Assembly (NCBI RefSeq): GCF_014764405.1
Contig: NZ_CP061725.1
Coordinates: 2,542,001 to 2,606,000 of the forward strand
Source of the DNA: Micromonospora craniellae
GTDB taxonomy: Bacteria; Actinomycetota; Actinomycetes; Mycobacteriales; Micromonosporaceae
Direction of reading: 5' to 3'
DNA length: 64,000 bases
The position numbers were made by a program, and so were the translations under genes. This document shows positions 32,059 to 41,300 of the stretch, one piece after another. Position 1 is the first letter of the stretch, and the number at the start of each line of letters is the position of its first letter. The notes beneath the pieces were generated by a model that saw only the letters and a program-made list of their open reading frames with translations, made no database searches and was not told where the DNA came from.

Positions 32059-33740
32059 CACTCGGCTCCTTCTCGGGACCCGGCCCGCTCGTCCGGGTCG
32101 GTGGCGGCCTCGCCGGTCCGCCGGTCGTCGCCGATTGCGGCGACCAGTTGGCTGAACTCGGCGGCGAACCCCGGATGTTCGGTCCGGGGCAGGCCAGCCA
32201 CCTCGACCAAGCTACTACCGTCCGTCGGAGATCCACCCTCGGGGGGCCCGGAACCAGCGAGCCCAGGCCCGGGGGGCCCCGAAACGGCCGGCAGCACCCG
32301 GACGAAGATCCGGCGTCGCCGGACGAACAGCGAACCCATCAGCCCGAGCACCAGGCCGATGGAGCTGACCAGCAGCAGCATCGTGCCCGGGTCGTGCCGC
32401 ACGGACAGCACGATGTAACGCTCGGTGCCGACGAACTCGACCGTGGTGCCGTCGTCAAGCGTCCAGCTCTCGCCCTTGCGCAGCTCCTTGGAGCCGATCT
32501 CGGTGAGCCGGCCGTTGCTGATCTGCCGCTGGTCGAGCTGGTAGACCGAGCCGGGGATGCCGCCGTCGAGGCCCAGGTTGCCCCGATAGGCGATCAGGCC
32601 GAGCAGCGGGTTCTGCTCCGTCGGGTACTCGGAACGGGTGAACGGGGGCTCCTGCGGCGCGGTCGGCAGGTACAGGCCGGAGAAGGCCATCTGGAGGTTC
32701 GGGTTCCGCTCGCCGGTCGCCGGGTCGACGTTGGCGTCCGGGAAGGCCGCCAGGCCCTCACTGGTCAGCCCCATGTCGCCGGTGGTGAGGAACGGCACCG
32801 GACTGGTCTGGGACTTGCCGAACCGATCGGTGTAGCGGATCAGCGGCACGTAGCCGTGGCCGAGCAGATAGACGTTCGCCCCGTCGAGACGCAGCGGCGA
32901 GTTGACCGAGAACTCGGCCGCCCGGGGCGCACCGCCGTCCTCATCGACCGTGACCTTCGCGTTGAAGAACGAGGGCTGACCGCTCGGCAGGAACTCGGCC
33001 TCGAACTCGTCGAGCCGCATGCAGAACCGGGGCAGGTCGTCGCCGACACGCGGGCCGAGCTTCACCTCCGCGTACTGCTGGCGGGTGTTGCAGAAGACGC
33101 CGTCCGGGCCGGAGACAAGGAGCCGGTTGCCGTGCCAGCCGTACCAGGAGCCGAGCGCGACACCGACCAGCAGCAGCACCATCGAGGAGTGGAAGATCAG
33201 GTTGCCGGTCTCCTTGAGGTAACCCTTCTCGGCGGAGATCTCGTCGCCGCGTACCGCCACCCGCCACCGGCGGCGCCGCAGCGTCTCGGCGATCGCCGCT
33301 GCGCCACCGGCGGGCGCCGGCACCACCGCGTGCTGGGGCAGCCGCTCCAGCCGCTTCGGTACGGCCGGCGGCCTGGCCCGCAGCGCCCGGACGTGATCGC
33401 GCAGCCGGGGCGTGATGCACCCGATCAGCGAGGTGAACAACAGCAGATAGATCGCCGAGAACCAGACCGAGCTGAACGCCTCGAACGCGCCGATCCGATC
33501 CAGCACCGGAGCGAGCTGCGGATTCGCGGTGTAGAAGTCCCGGACGTCCTCCGGGTTGACGCCACGCTGCGGCAGCACCGAACCCGGGATCGCGGCGACC
33601 GCGAGCAGGAAGAGCAGCACCAACGCCGTACGCATGCTGGTGAGCTGCCGCCACGAGTTGCGCAGCAGGGCGATCAGCGCGTGGGGGCGGCGCCGGGGTG
33701 ACTCGGCCGGGGCGGCAGGTCGTTCGTCCACCGCGGTCAT
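32058..33740 (-). CDS. resB: cytochrome c biogenesis protein ResB
   Basis: A 560-residue membrane partner of CcsB. Helices near residues 28-50 (TALVLLFLLAVAAIPGSV), 75-95, about 190 and about 470 flank a large extracytoplasmic domain (about 215-460). Family marks are NSWRQLTSMRTALVLLFLLA, VWFSAIYLLLFTSLIGC and SSMVLLLVGVALGSWYG. The C-terminal 70 residues are a low-complexity cytoplasmic tail. ATG 33740 overlaps the ccdA stop as TGATG. Confidence 0.94.
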   Translation of the reverse strand: MTAVDERPAAPAESPRRRPHALIALLRNSWRQLTSMRTALVLLFLLAVAAIPGSVLPQRGVNPEDVRDFYTANPQLAPVLDRIGAFEAFSSVWFSAIYLLLFTSLIGCITPRLRDHVRALRARPPAVPKRLERLPQHAVVPAPAGGAAAIAETLRRRRWRVAVRGDEISAEKGYLKETGNLIFHSSMVLLLVGVALGSWYGWHGNRLLVSGPDGVFCNTRQQYAEVKLGPRVGDDLPRFCMRLDEFEAEFLPSGQPSFFNAKVTVDEDGGAPRAAEFSVNSPLRLDGANVYLLGHGYVPLIRYTDRFGKSQTSPVPFLTTGDMGLTSEGLAAFPDANVDPATGERNPNLQMAFSGLYLPTAPQEPPFTRSEYPTEQNPLLGLIAYRGNLGLDGGIPGSVYQLDQRQISNGRLTEIGSKELRKGESWTLDDGTTVEFVGTERYIVLSVRHDPGTMLLLVSSIGLVLGLMGSLFVRRRRIFVRVLPAVSGPPGPGLAGSGPPEGGSPTDGSSLVEVAGLPRTEHPGFAAEFSQLVAAIGDDRRTGEAATDPDERAGSREGAE

Positions 33741-34600
33741 CAGATGCTCACCTCGAAATCGCCCACCCCGACGGTCGTCTGCAACCAGATCACGACGTTG
33801 GCCCATCCGCCGGTGAGCAGGGCCAGCCCGATCAGGATCAGCAGCACGCCGCCGACCCGGGTGACCCAGCGGCTGTGCCGCCGGATCGTGCGGAAGACCC
33901 CGAGCAGGCGGCTGAAGCCGAGCCCGAAGACGATGAACGGTATGCCCAGCCCGAGGCAGTACGCCACGGCGAGCACCACCGCGCGGTCGGTCTGCCCGCT
34001 GGTGGTGGCCATGCCGAGCACCGCGGCCAGCGTCGGGCCGGTGCAGGGGACCCAGCTCAGGGCGAACACCGCGCCGAGGACGGGTGCGCCGAGCAGGCCG
34101 GCGTTCGGCAGTCGGTTGATCCGGAACTCGCGTTGGAAGCCGGGCAGCACCCCGAGGTAGCCCAGCCCGAGCACCACGATCAGCCCGCCGACGACGATCT
34201 CCAACGTCCGCTCGTAGTCGAAGAAGACCCGGCCGATGCTGCTGAACAGGATCGCGGTGGCGGTGAAGACCACGGTGAAGCCGGCGATGAAGAGCAGCGT
34301 CCCGGCGAGTACGCGCCCCTTGACCGCCGGACTGACCCGGGTGCGCTCTCGCACCGCCGTACCCCCGCCGGACGTGTTAGGAGGGGACCCCTCCTCTACA
34401 CCAGGCGTTAGTACGGGGCCCTTCCTTACATCCCGGCCCTCCAGGTCGGCGCCGGCCAGGCCGGTCACGTACGACAGGTAGCCCGGCATCAGGGGCAGTA
34501 CGCACGGGGAGAGGAAGCTGACCAGCCCGGCCAGCGCCGCCGCGCCCACCGCCAGCAGCAGTGGACCCGAGACGGCGACCTGACCGAACGTCTCGCCCAT
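33740..34600 (-). CDS. ccdA: thiol-disulfide transporter CcdA
   Basis: A 286-residue six-helix membrane protein of the CcdA/DsbD family that passes electrons out of the cell to keep apocytochrome cysteines reduced. The redox cysteines are in SFLSPCVLPLMPGYLSYVTG (about residue 33) and SWVPCTGPTLAAVLG (about 174). Between helices 1 and 2 there is an odd hydrophilic loop (about 58-80: RKGPVLTPGVEEGSPPNTSG) encoded by a dispersed palindromic repeat that kept the frame. ATG 34600 overlaps the upstream stop as TGATG. Confidence 0.93.
   Translation of the reverse strand: MGETFGQVAVSGPLLLAVGAAALAGLVSFLSPCVLPLMPGYLSYVTGLAGADLEGRDVRKGPVLTPGVEEGSPPNTSGGGTAVRERTRVSPAVKGRVLAGTLLFIAGFTVVFTATAILFSSIGRVFFDYERTLEIVVGGLIVVLGLGYLGVLPGFQREFRINRLPNAGLLGAPVLGAVFALSWVPCTGPTLAAVLGMATTSGQTDRAVVLAVAYCLGLGIPFIVFGLGFSRLLGVFRTIRRHSRWVTRVGGVLLILIGLALLTGGWANVVIWLQTTVGVGDFEVSI
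34374..34430. repeat. dispersed palindromic repeat inside ccdA
   Basis: About 57 bases with two palindromic units: GGAGGGG-A-CCCCTCC and a copy of the 25,454 unit in opposite orientation (34404-34429, one mismatch in 26). It lies wholly within ccdA and is a multiple of three in effect, adding about 20 residues to a loop without breaking the frame. Confidence 0.75.
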
Positions 34601-35178
34601 CAGCGAGGGCCGGACGCCGCGGTCGACTCGGCGGCTATCCGCTCGACGATGGGTTGCAGGCCCTCCTGGCGTACCGCCGCCCGGATCACGGTCGCGATCC
34701 GGCCCTCCCGGTCGAGGATCACGGTGGCGGGGATGGTGTTCGGCGGAATGTCCAGGTCGAGGGCGAGGCGGCTGCCCGGGTCGAAGAGGCTCGGGTAGCT
34801 GATCCCGTAGCCCTCCTCGAAGGCGATCGCCTTGTCCCGGCTGTCCTGCACGTTGATGCCGAGGAAGGTCACCCCGGAGTCCTTGGTCGCCTGGTAGGTG
34901 TTCTCCAGGTCGTCGGCCTCGGCCCGGCACGGCGCGCACCAGGAACCCCAGAAGTTGACCACGACGACCTGGCCCCGCTGCTGCGTCACGTCGTAGGAGC
35001 CGCCCTCCAGCAGCTCACCCGCGAGGCGCGGCGCGTCGGAACGCTGGTCCGGGGCACACTCCACGATGCCGCCCACGTTGTCGCAGTCCGCCTCGCGGCC
35101 GCCGCCGCTGCACCCGCTCAGCACCGTCGTGGCGGTCACGGCGGCGAGCAGACCCACCGCCCACCTGCGGGTACGCAT
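34600..35178 (-). CDS. TlpA/ResA-like thioredoxin lipoprotein
   Basis: A 192-residue lipoprotein. The signal ends in LSGC (about residue 22), a lipobox. A thioredoxin fold follows with the redox motif WGSWCAPC (about 87-90), VNFWGSW, and the cis-Pro loop IPPNTIPATVI. It reduces apocytochrome c thiols outside the membrane, recharged by CcdA. ATG 35178 (MRTRRWAVGLL) is one base past the phosphatase stop. Part of the System II operon. Confidence 0.92.
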   Translation of the reverse strand: MRTRRWAVGLLAAVTATTVLSGCSGGGREADCDNVGGIVECAPDQRSDAPRLAGELLEGGSYDVTQQRGQVVVVNFWGSWCAPCRAEADDLENTYQATKDSGVTFLGINVQDSRDKAIAFEEGYGISYPSLFDPGSRLALDLDIPPNTIPATVILDREGRIATVIRAAVRQEGLQPIVERIAAESTAASGPR

Positions 35179-35179
35179 C

Positions 35180-35827
35180 TCAGGCTCCCTTGGCGGTCCG
35201 CGCGGTCGGCGAGATCGCCACCAGGTGCGCGGCCGGCTCGGAATAGCCGATCCCGACGATCTTGGCATCGTCAAAGTGGAACGTGGTCAGCGAGGCCAGC
35301 CCGCACTGCCGGCGGCGCGGGTCGTGCCAGAGCCGCTTACGTTCGACGTGACGACGCAGCGTCCAGATCGGGAGCTGGTGCGACACCAGGACGGCCTCCC
35401 GCCCCTCGGCGGCAACCCGGGCGGCGTGCAACGCGGCGAACATCCGCTCGGCGATCACCCGGTACGCCTCGCCCCAGGAGGGGGTCACCGGGTCACGCAG
35501 CACCCACCAGTTGCGCGGGTCGCGGAAGGAGCCGTCACCGGGCGAAACCTTCTTGCCCTCGAACCAGTTGGCGCTCTCGATGAGCCGTTCGTCGACCCCG
35601 ACGGGAAGACCGAACTGGGCGGCGATCGGTTCGGCGGTCTGCTGGGCGCGTTCCAGCGGGCTGGCGACCACGTGCACGACCTCGCGTTCGGCGAGCCCCT
35701 GCGCGGCGGCCTTGGCCATCTGGACACCCAGCTCACTGAGGCGGAACCCCGGGAGCCGGCCGTAGAGGATGCCGTCCGGGTTGTACACCTCGCCGTGCCG
35801 AAGCACGTGAACCACCGTTTTGCTCAC
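35180..35827 (-). CDS. histidine phosphatase family protein
   Basis: A 215-residue phosphoglycerate-mutase-like protein with the catalytic LRHGEVYNP (RHG, His8-9 or so), a second Arg in SPLERAQQTA and the second His in VLVSHQLPIW. Substrate unknown. The start is GTG 35827 (VSKTVVHVL) with GAGGGGG upstream; the longer frame is not needed. It is regularly found between hemL and the ccs genes in actinobacteria, but its link to haem or cytochrome c is not established. Confidence 0.88.
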   Translation of the reverse strand: MSKTVVHVLRHGEVYNPDGILYGRLPGFRLSELGVQMAKAAAQGLAEREVVHVVASPLERAQQTAEPIAAQFGLPVGVDERLIESANWFEGKKVSPGDGSFRDPRNWWVLRDPVTPSWGEAYRVIAERMFAALHAARVAAEGREAVLVSHQLPIWTLRRHVERKRLWHDPRRRQCGLASLTTFHFDDAKIVGIGYSEPAAHLVAISPTARTAKGA

Positions 35828-35891
35828 TGCTGTGCCCCCTCTGTTCGCGACTGCGGGGCGCGCAAGACCGGCGCACTCCTCGCGCTCACTG

Positions 35892-37226
35892 CTACCCCCC
35901 TGTTGTCGCTGCCGCCGCATCGGCCGCCACCGGCAGAGCAGCGGCGATCTGTTCCAGGGCGGCGTCGTCGATCGCCGCCGACACGAACCAGGACTCGAAC
36001 GCGCTCGGCGGCAGGTAGACCCCGGCCGCGAGCATCGCGTGGAAGAACGCCTTGAACGCGGGCACCTGCTGGGTGCGGGCGCTGTCGTAGTCGACCACGT
36101 CGGCGTCGGTAAAGAAGATCGAGAACATGTTGCCCGCGTACGACAGCCGGTGCGGGACCCCGGCGGCGGCCAGCGCGTCGGCGGCGAGCTTGCCCACGAC
36201 GGCGGCGGTGTCGTCCAGCCGGCGGTACAGCGCCTCGTCGGCCAACCGCAGGGTGGTCAGACCGGCCGCGCAGGCCAGCGGGTTACCGGAAAGGGTGCCG
36301 GCCTGGTAGACCGGGCCGGCCGGGGCCAATCGCGACATGATCTCCGTGCGCCCGCCGAACGCCGCCGCCGGCAGCCCACCACCCATGACCTTGCCGTACG
36401 TCCACAGGTCCGCGTCGACCGGATCGAGGCCGTACCAGCCGGAGCGGGACACCCGGAACCCGGTCATCACCTCGTCGACGATGAGCAGCGCGCCGTGCGC
36501 GTGCGCGATCCGCGCCAACTGGCCGTTGAAGTCGTCACGGGGCGCCACCACGCCCATGTTGCCCGGCGCCGCCTCGGTGATCACGGCGGCGATGTGCTCG
36601 CCCTCGGCGGCGAACGCCTCCTGCACCGAGGCTAGGTCGTTGTAGGGCAGCACGATGGTCTCGCCGGCCGCCGCGCCGGTGACGCCGGGCGAGTCGGGCA
36701 GGCCGAGGGTGGCCACGCCGGACCCGGCCGCCGCCAGCAGCGCGTCCACGTGCCCGTGGTAGCAGCCGGCGAACTTGATGATCTTTGAACGTTCGGTGTA
36801 TCCACGGGCCAGCCGGATCGCCGACATGGTCGCCTCGGTGCCCGAGTTGACCAGCCTGACCTGCTCGACCGAGGTCCGCGCGACGATCTCGGCGGCCAGG
36901 TCGACCTCGCCCGGGGTGGGTGTGCCGAAGCTGGTGCCCTGCGCGGCGGCGGCCTGCACGGCCGCCACCACCTCGGGATGGGCGTGGCCGAGGATCAGCG
37001 GGCCCCACGAGCAGACCAGGTCGACGTAGCGTCGCCCGTCCGCGTCGTAGAGCCACGGTCCCTCGCCACGGACCATGAAGCGTGGTGTGCCCCCGACCGC
37101 CCGGAAGGCGCGCACGGGGGAGTTCACCCCGCCCGGCACGATGGCGCGGGCGCGGTCGAACAGGGCCTCTGAGGCCGGCGCGTCGACCGGATAGCGGTCG
37201 GTTCCGGCGGGAAACACCTCGGTCAC
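35892..37226 (-). CDS. hemL: glutamate-1-semialdehyde 2,1-aminomutase
   Basis: A 444-residue PLP enzyme making 5-aminolevulinate, the first committed haem precursor in the C5 route. Motifs are PGGVNSPVRAFRAVGG, the aminotransferase DEVMTGFR and the PLP lysine in TYGKVMGGGLPAAAFGG (about 278). Length is standard. The GTG start diverges from the STAS gene. It leads the haem-cytochrome operon; gap to the phosphatase is 64 bases. Shared expression matches haem supply to cytochrome c assembly. Confidence 0.96.
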   Translation of the reverse strand: MTEVFPAGTDRYPVDAPASEALFDRARAIVPGGVNSPVRAFRAVGGTPRFMVRGEGPWLYDADGRRYVDLVCSWGPLILGHAHPEVVAAVQAAAAQGTSFGTPTPGEVDLAAEIVARTSVEQVRLVNSGTEATMSAIRLARGYTERSKIIKFAGCYHGHVDALLAAAGSGVATLGLPDSPGVTGAAAGETIVLPYNDLASVQEAFAAEGEHIAAVITEAAPGNMGVVAPRDDFNGQLARIAHAHGALLIVDEVMTGFRVSRSGWYGLDPVDADLWTYGKVMGGGLPAAAFGGRTEIMSRLAPAGPVYQAGTLSGNPLACAAGLTTLRLADEALYRRLDDTAAVVGKLAADALAAAGVPHRLSYAGNMFSIFFTDADVVDYDSARTQQVPAFKAFFHAMLAAGVYLPPSAFESWFVSAAIDDAALEQIAAALPVAADAAAATTGG

Positions 37227-37364
37227 GATGCCGCCATTGTGTCAGCGCCCGACGGCGGATCGGCAGGCACCCCGGACCAGGGTTATCCGGCTCACCTACG
37301 GCACGCTGGGCGTAGGCGTTCGCCTCGACAGGCCGGGTGCCCGAGATCGCGATAGGCTGGCCCG

Positions 37365-37700
37365 GTGGATCGTGCCGAACTGTCCATCACCGTACACCGG
37401 ACTGGCGACGAAGCAGTGCTTCGCCTGACCGGTGAGATCGACATGCTCACGGCCGCCCAGCTGTCGACCATCGTCAACGAAGTGCTCACCGAACCTCCGC
37501 CCCGGATCGTGCTCGATCTCGGCGGGGTCACCTTCTGCGACTCGCAGGGGTTGGGGACGCTCGTCGTCCTCAGCCGTAAGGCCAGCCACGCGCAGAGCCT
37601 GCTCCTCCTGACCAACGTGGGGGAGTTCCTGCTACGCGTACTGGACATCACGGGCCTCCGCAGCGCCCTGATGATCCGCAACGACGCCCCCACCAGCTGA
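37365..37700 (+). CDS. STAS anti-anti-sigma factor
   Basis: A 111-residue single STAS domain of the SpoIIAA/RsbV type: LSITVHRTGDEAVLRLTGEI, then LDLGGVTFCDSQGLGTLV with the phosphorylatable Ser in CDSQG (about 58). When dephosphorylated such proteins bind an anti-sigma kinase and free a sigma factor. GTG start. The PP2C phosphatase encoded at 42.7-44.9 kb is a likely partner. It converges on the response regulator with 39 bases between stops. Confidence 0.92.
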   Translation: MDRAELSITVHRTGDEAVLRLTGEIDMLTAAQLSTIVNEVLTEPPPRIVLDLGGVTFCDSQGLGTLVVLSRKASHAQSLLLLTNVGEFLLRVLDITGLRSALMIRNDAPTS

Positions 37701-37739
37701 GCCATCCCGTTTCATCCCGTGCCGCACCCGGCCACGGCG

Positions 37740-38300
37740 TCAGGTGGTGGTGCCCCAGCGGGCCTGTTCCAGCAGGGCCACCGCCCGCGAGACGGCGTCG
37801 GGGTCCTTGTCGGCAGCACGCAGCAGGGTGCTCGCCTCGTCGACCGCGTCGGTCAGCAGTCGCCACTGGGCGTCCCGTTCCCGCACCATCTCGGACTGCG
37901 CGGTGAGCTGCCGGGTCTTCGTCCACAGCTCCACGAAGACCGAGACCTTGGCCCGCAGCACCCAGGGGTCGAAGGGCTTCGTCAGGTAGTCCACCGCGCC
38001 GACCGCGTAGCCACGCAACGCCAGTTGGGCGTCCCGGTCGGCGGCGGTCAGGAAGATGATCGGTACGTGCCGGGTCCGTTCCCGCCGCTTGATGTGACTG
38101 GCCGTCTCGAAGCCGTCCATGTCCGGCATCTGGGCGTCCAGCAGGATCACCGCGAAGTCGTCCACCAACAGTTGCTTCAGGGCCGCCTCGCCGCTCTCCA
38201 CCGCGACCGTCTGCACCGGCAGGCCCTGGAGGATCGCCTCCAGTGCCATCAGGTTCTCCCGGCGATCATCGACCAGCAGCGCCTTCGCCACCTGCGTCAT
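37740..38300 (-). CDS. response regulator, receiver with coiled-coil tail
   Basis: A 186-residue receiver protein without a DNA-binding domain. Phospho-acceptor Asp is in VILLDAQMPDMDGFE (about 55), the acidic pair in LLVDDRRENL, and Lys in YLTKPFDP. The last 60 residues are helical (VFVELWTKTRQLTAQ). Its ATG overlaps the kinase stop (ATGA), so kinase and regulator are translated together. It probably takes phosphate from the poly-HAMP kinase. Confidence 0.93.
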   Translation of the reverse strand: MTQVAKALLVDDRRENLMALEAILQGLPVQTVAVESGEAALKQLLVDDFAVILLDAQMPDMDGFETASHIKRRERTRHVPIIFLTAADRDAQLALRGYAVGAVDYLTKPFDPWVLRAKVSVFVELWTKTRQLTAQSEMVRERDAQWRLLTDAVDEASTLLRAADKDPDAVSRAVALLEQARWGTTT

Positions 38301-41300
38301 GAGCCCTCCTCGGTGCGGCTGCCACTGATCGAGCTGGTCATCAGTTCGATCAGCTCGTCCAGGTCGACCGGCTTGGTGATGTAGTCGCTTGCCCCGGCCG
38401 CGATCGCCGACTCCCGGTCACCGGGCATCGCCTTGGCGGTCAGGAAGACGATCGGCAGGTCCACGAAACGGTGGTTCCGGCGGATCTGCCGGGTCGTCTC
38501 GTACCCGTCCTGGTCGGGCATCATCGCGTCCATCAGGACGATGTCCACCTCCGGGTGCTCCGCCAGCAGGCGCACCCCGTCGCTGCCGTTGTCGGCGTAC
38601 AGCACCGTCATGCCGTGCAGTTCCAACGCGCTGGTCAGGGCGAAGACGTTGCGGACGTCGTCGTCGACGATCAGCACGGTGGCGCCGTCGAGCTGACGGG
38701 TCTTGGGTGCCTCCGGCCGCTGCGGCAGCAGCTCCACCGGCGGCATCAGCAGCGATGACGGCAGGCCGGCCCGCTGCGGTGACGGTGGCGACGGCGCCAC
38801 CACCGCGTCCGGCGCCAGCACGTCGGGCAGGTACAGCGTGAACGTCGAGCCCTGGCCCGGCGCCGAGGTGACGGTGATCGTGCCGCCGATCAGGCGGGCC
38901 AGGTCCCGGCTGATCGACAGCCCCAGGCCGGTGCCGCCGTAGCGGCGGCTGGTGGTGCCGTCCGCCTGCTGGAACGCTTCGAAGATGAGCGACAGCTTGT
39001 CGTCGGAGATGCCGATACCGGTGTCGATCACCGTGAACGCGACCACCTGCCGGGCGTTGGTCAGCGCCGGTACGTCGAACACCACGTGCTCCGGAGCACG
39101 CGAGATGCGCAACGTAACCGCGCCGTTGTCGGTGAACTTGACCGCGTTCGAGAGCAGGTTACGCAGGACCTGCTGGAGCCGCTGCGCGTCGGTGACCACC
39201 GCCGCCGGCAGGTCCGGCCCGACGCGTACCTGGAAGTCCAGGCCCTTCTCGTCGGCCTGCGGCGCGAACGCCTGCTCCACGTAGTTGCGGATCTCCACGA
39301 ACCGGATCTCGGTCGGCTCCACGTCCATCCGACCAGCCTCGATCTTGGACAGGTCGAGGATGTCGTCGATCAACGAGAGCAGGTCGGAACCGGCGCCGTG
39401 AATGGTCCGGGCGAACTCGATCTGCTTCGGGCTGAGGTTCTGCTCCGAGTTCTCGGCGAGCAGCCGGGCCAACAGCAGCAGCGAGTTCAGCGGCGTACGC
39501 AGCTCGTGGCTCATGTTCGCCAGGAACTCCGACTTGTACGCCGAGGCCCGGGCGAGCTGCTGCGCCTTCTCCTCCAGGCCGAGCCGAGCCAGCTCGATCT
39601 CCCGGTTCTTGGTCTCGATGTTGCCCTTCTGCTCGGACAGCAGGGTGGCCTTCTCCTCCAGCTCGGCGTTGGTGCGCTGCAACTCCGCCGACTGCTCCTG
39701 CAACTCGTGGGCCAGCCGCTGCGACTGGGCCAGCAGTTCCTCGGTACGCCGGTTGGCCTGGATGGTGTTGACTGTGATGCCGATGATGGAGACCAGCCGC
39801 TCCAGGAACGCCAGGTGCAGCTCGGAGAAGGGGGTGACGGTGGCGAACTCGATCACGCCGAGCAGTTCGCCCTCGAAGAGGACGGGCAGCACCACCAGGT
39901 CGGCCGGTGGGGTGTCGGCCAGCCCGGAGCGGAGCGTGATGCGGCCGTCCGGCACCGCGCCGACCCGGATCGTGCGCCGGGAGATCGCCGCCTGACCGAC
40001 GAGTCCCTCACCGGGCCCGAAGGTGACGTCATGTCCCCGGGATACGTAGCCGTACGAGGCGGTCAGCCGCAGCCGCATCACCCCTTCGGAGTTGTCCGCC
40101 AGGAAGAACGCGCCGAGTTGCGCGTCGACCAGCGGAGTCACCTCCTGCATGATCATCCGGCAGACCTCGCCGAGATCGCGCTGGCCCTGCAACAGACCAC
40201 CGATGCGGGCCAGGTTGGAGTCGAGCCAGCCCTGCTCCGCGTTCTTGTGGGTGGTCTCCCGCAGGGTGACGATCATCTGGTTGATGTTGTCCTTGAGCTC
40301 GGCGACCTCGCCCTGTGCCTCGACGGTGATCCGCTGGGTCAGGTCGCCACGGGTCACCGAGGTGGAGACCCGGGCGATGGCGCGGAGCTGGGTGGTCAGC
40401 GTCGAGGCGAGCTGGTTGACGTTCTCGGTGAGGTCCCGCCAGGTGCCGGAGACGCCCTTCACCTGCGCCTGACCGCCGAGCTTGCCCTCGCTGCCGACCT
40501 CACGGGCCACCCGGGTGACCTCGTCGGCGAACGACGAGAGCTGGTCGACCATCGTGTTGACCGTCGACTTCAGCTCCAGGATCTCGCCCTGCGCGTCGAC
40601 CGTGATCTTCTGCGACAGGTCACCCTTGGCCACCGCCGTGGTCACCGACGCGATGTTCCGCACCTGACCCGTCAGGTTCGACGCCATCGAGTTCACGTTG
40701 TCCGTCAGGTCCCGCCACGTTCCCGAGACCCCCTTCACCTCGGCCTGACCACCGAGCTTGCCCTCGGTGCCCACCTCACGGGCCACCCGGGTCACCTCGT
40801 CGGCGAACGACGACAACTGATCGACCATCGTGTTCACGGTCGACTTCAACTCCAGGATCTCGCCCTGCGCGTCGACCGTGATCTTCTGCGACAGGTCGCC
40901 CTTGGCGACGGCGGTGGAGACCTGGGCGATGTTGCGGACCTGGGCGGTCAGGTTGGACGCCATCGAGTTGACGTTGTCGGTGAGGTCCCGCCAGGTGCCG
41001 GCGACGCCCTTCACCTGCGCCTGACCACCGAGCTTGCCCTCGGTGCCCACCTCACGGGCCACCCGGGTCACCTCGTCGGCGAACGACGACAACTGATCGA
41101 CCATCGTGTTCACGGTCGACTTCAACTCCAGGATCTCGCCCCGGGCGTCCACCGTGATCTTCTGCGACAGATCACCCTTGGCCACCGCCGTGGTCACCGA
41201 CGCGATGTTCCGCACCTGACCCGTCAGGTTCGACGCCATCGAGTTCACGTTGTCCGTCAGGTCCCGCCACGTTCCCGAGACCCCCTTCACCTCGGCCTGA

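Noticed and set aside
30977..32236. 419-residue minus-strand frame overlapping ccsB
   Set aside because: Gly/Arg-rich alternate frame of ccsB, which has the correct helices and haem motif.
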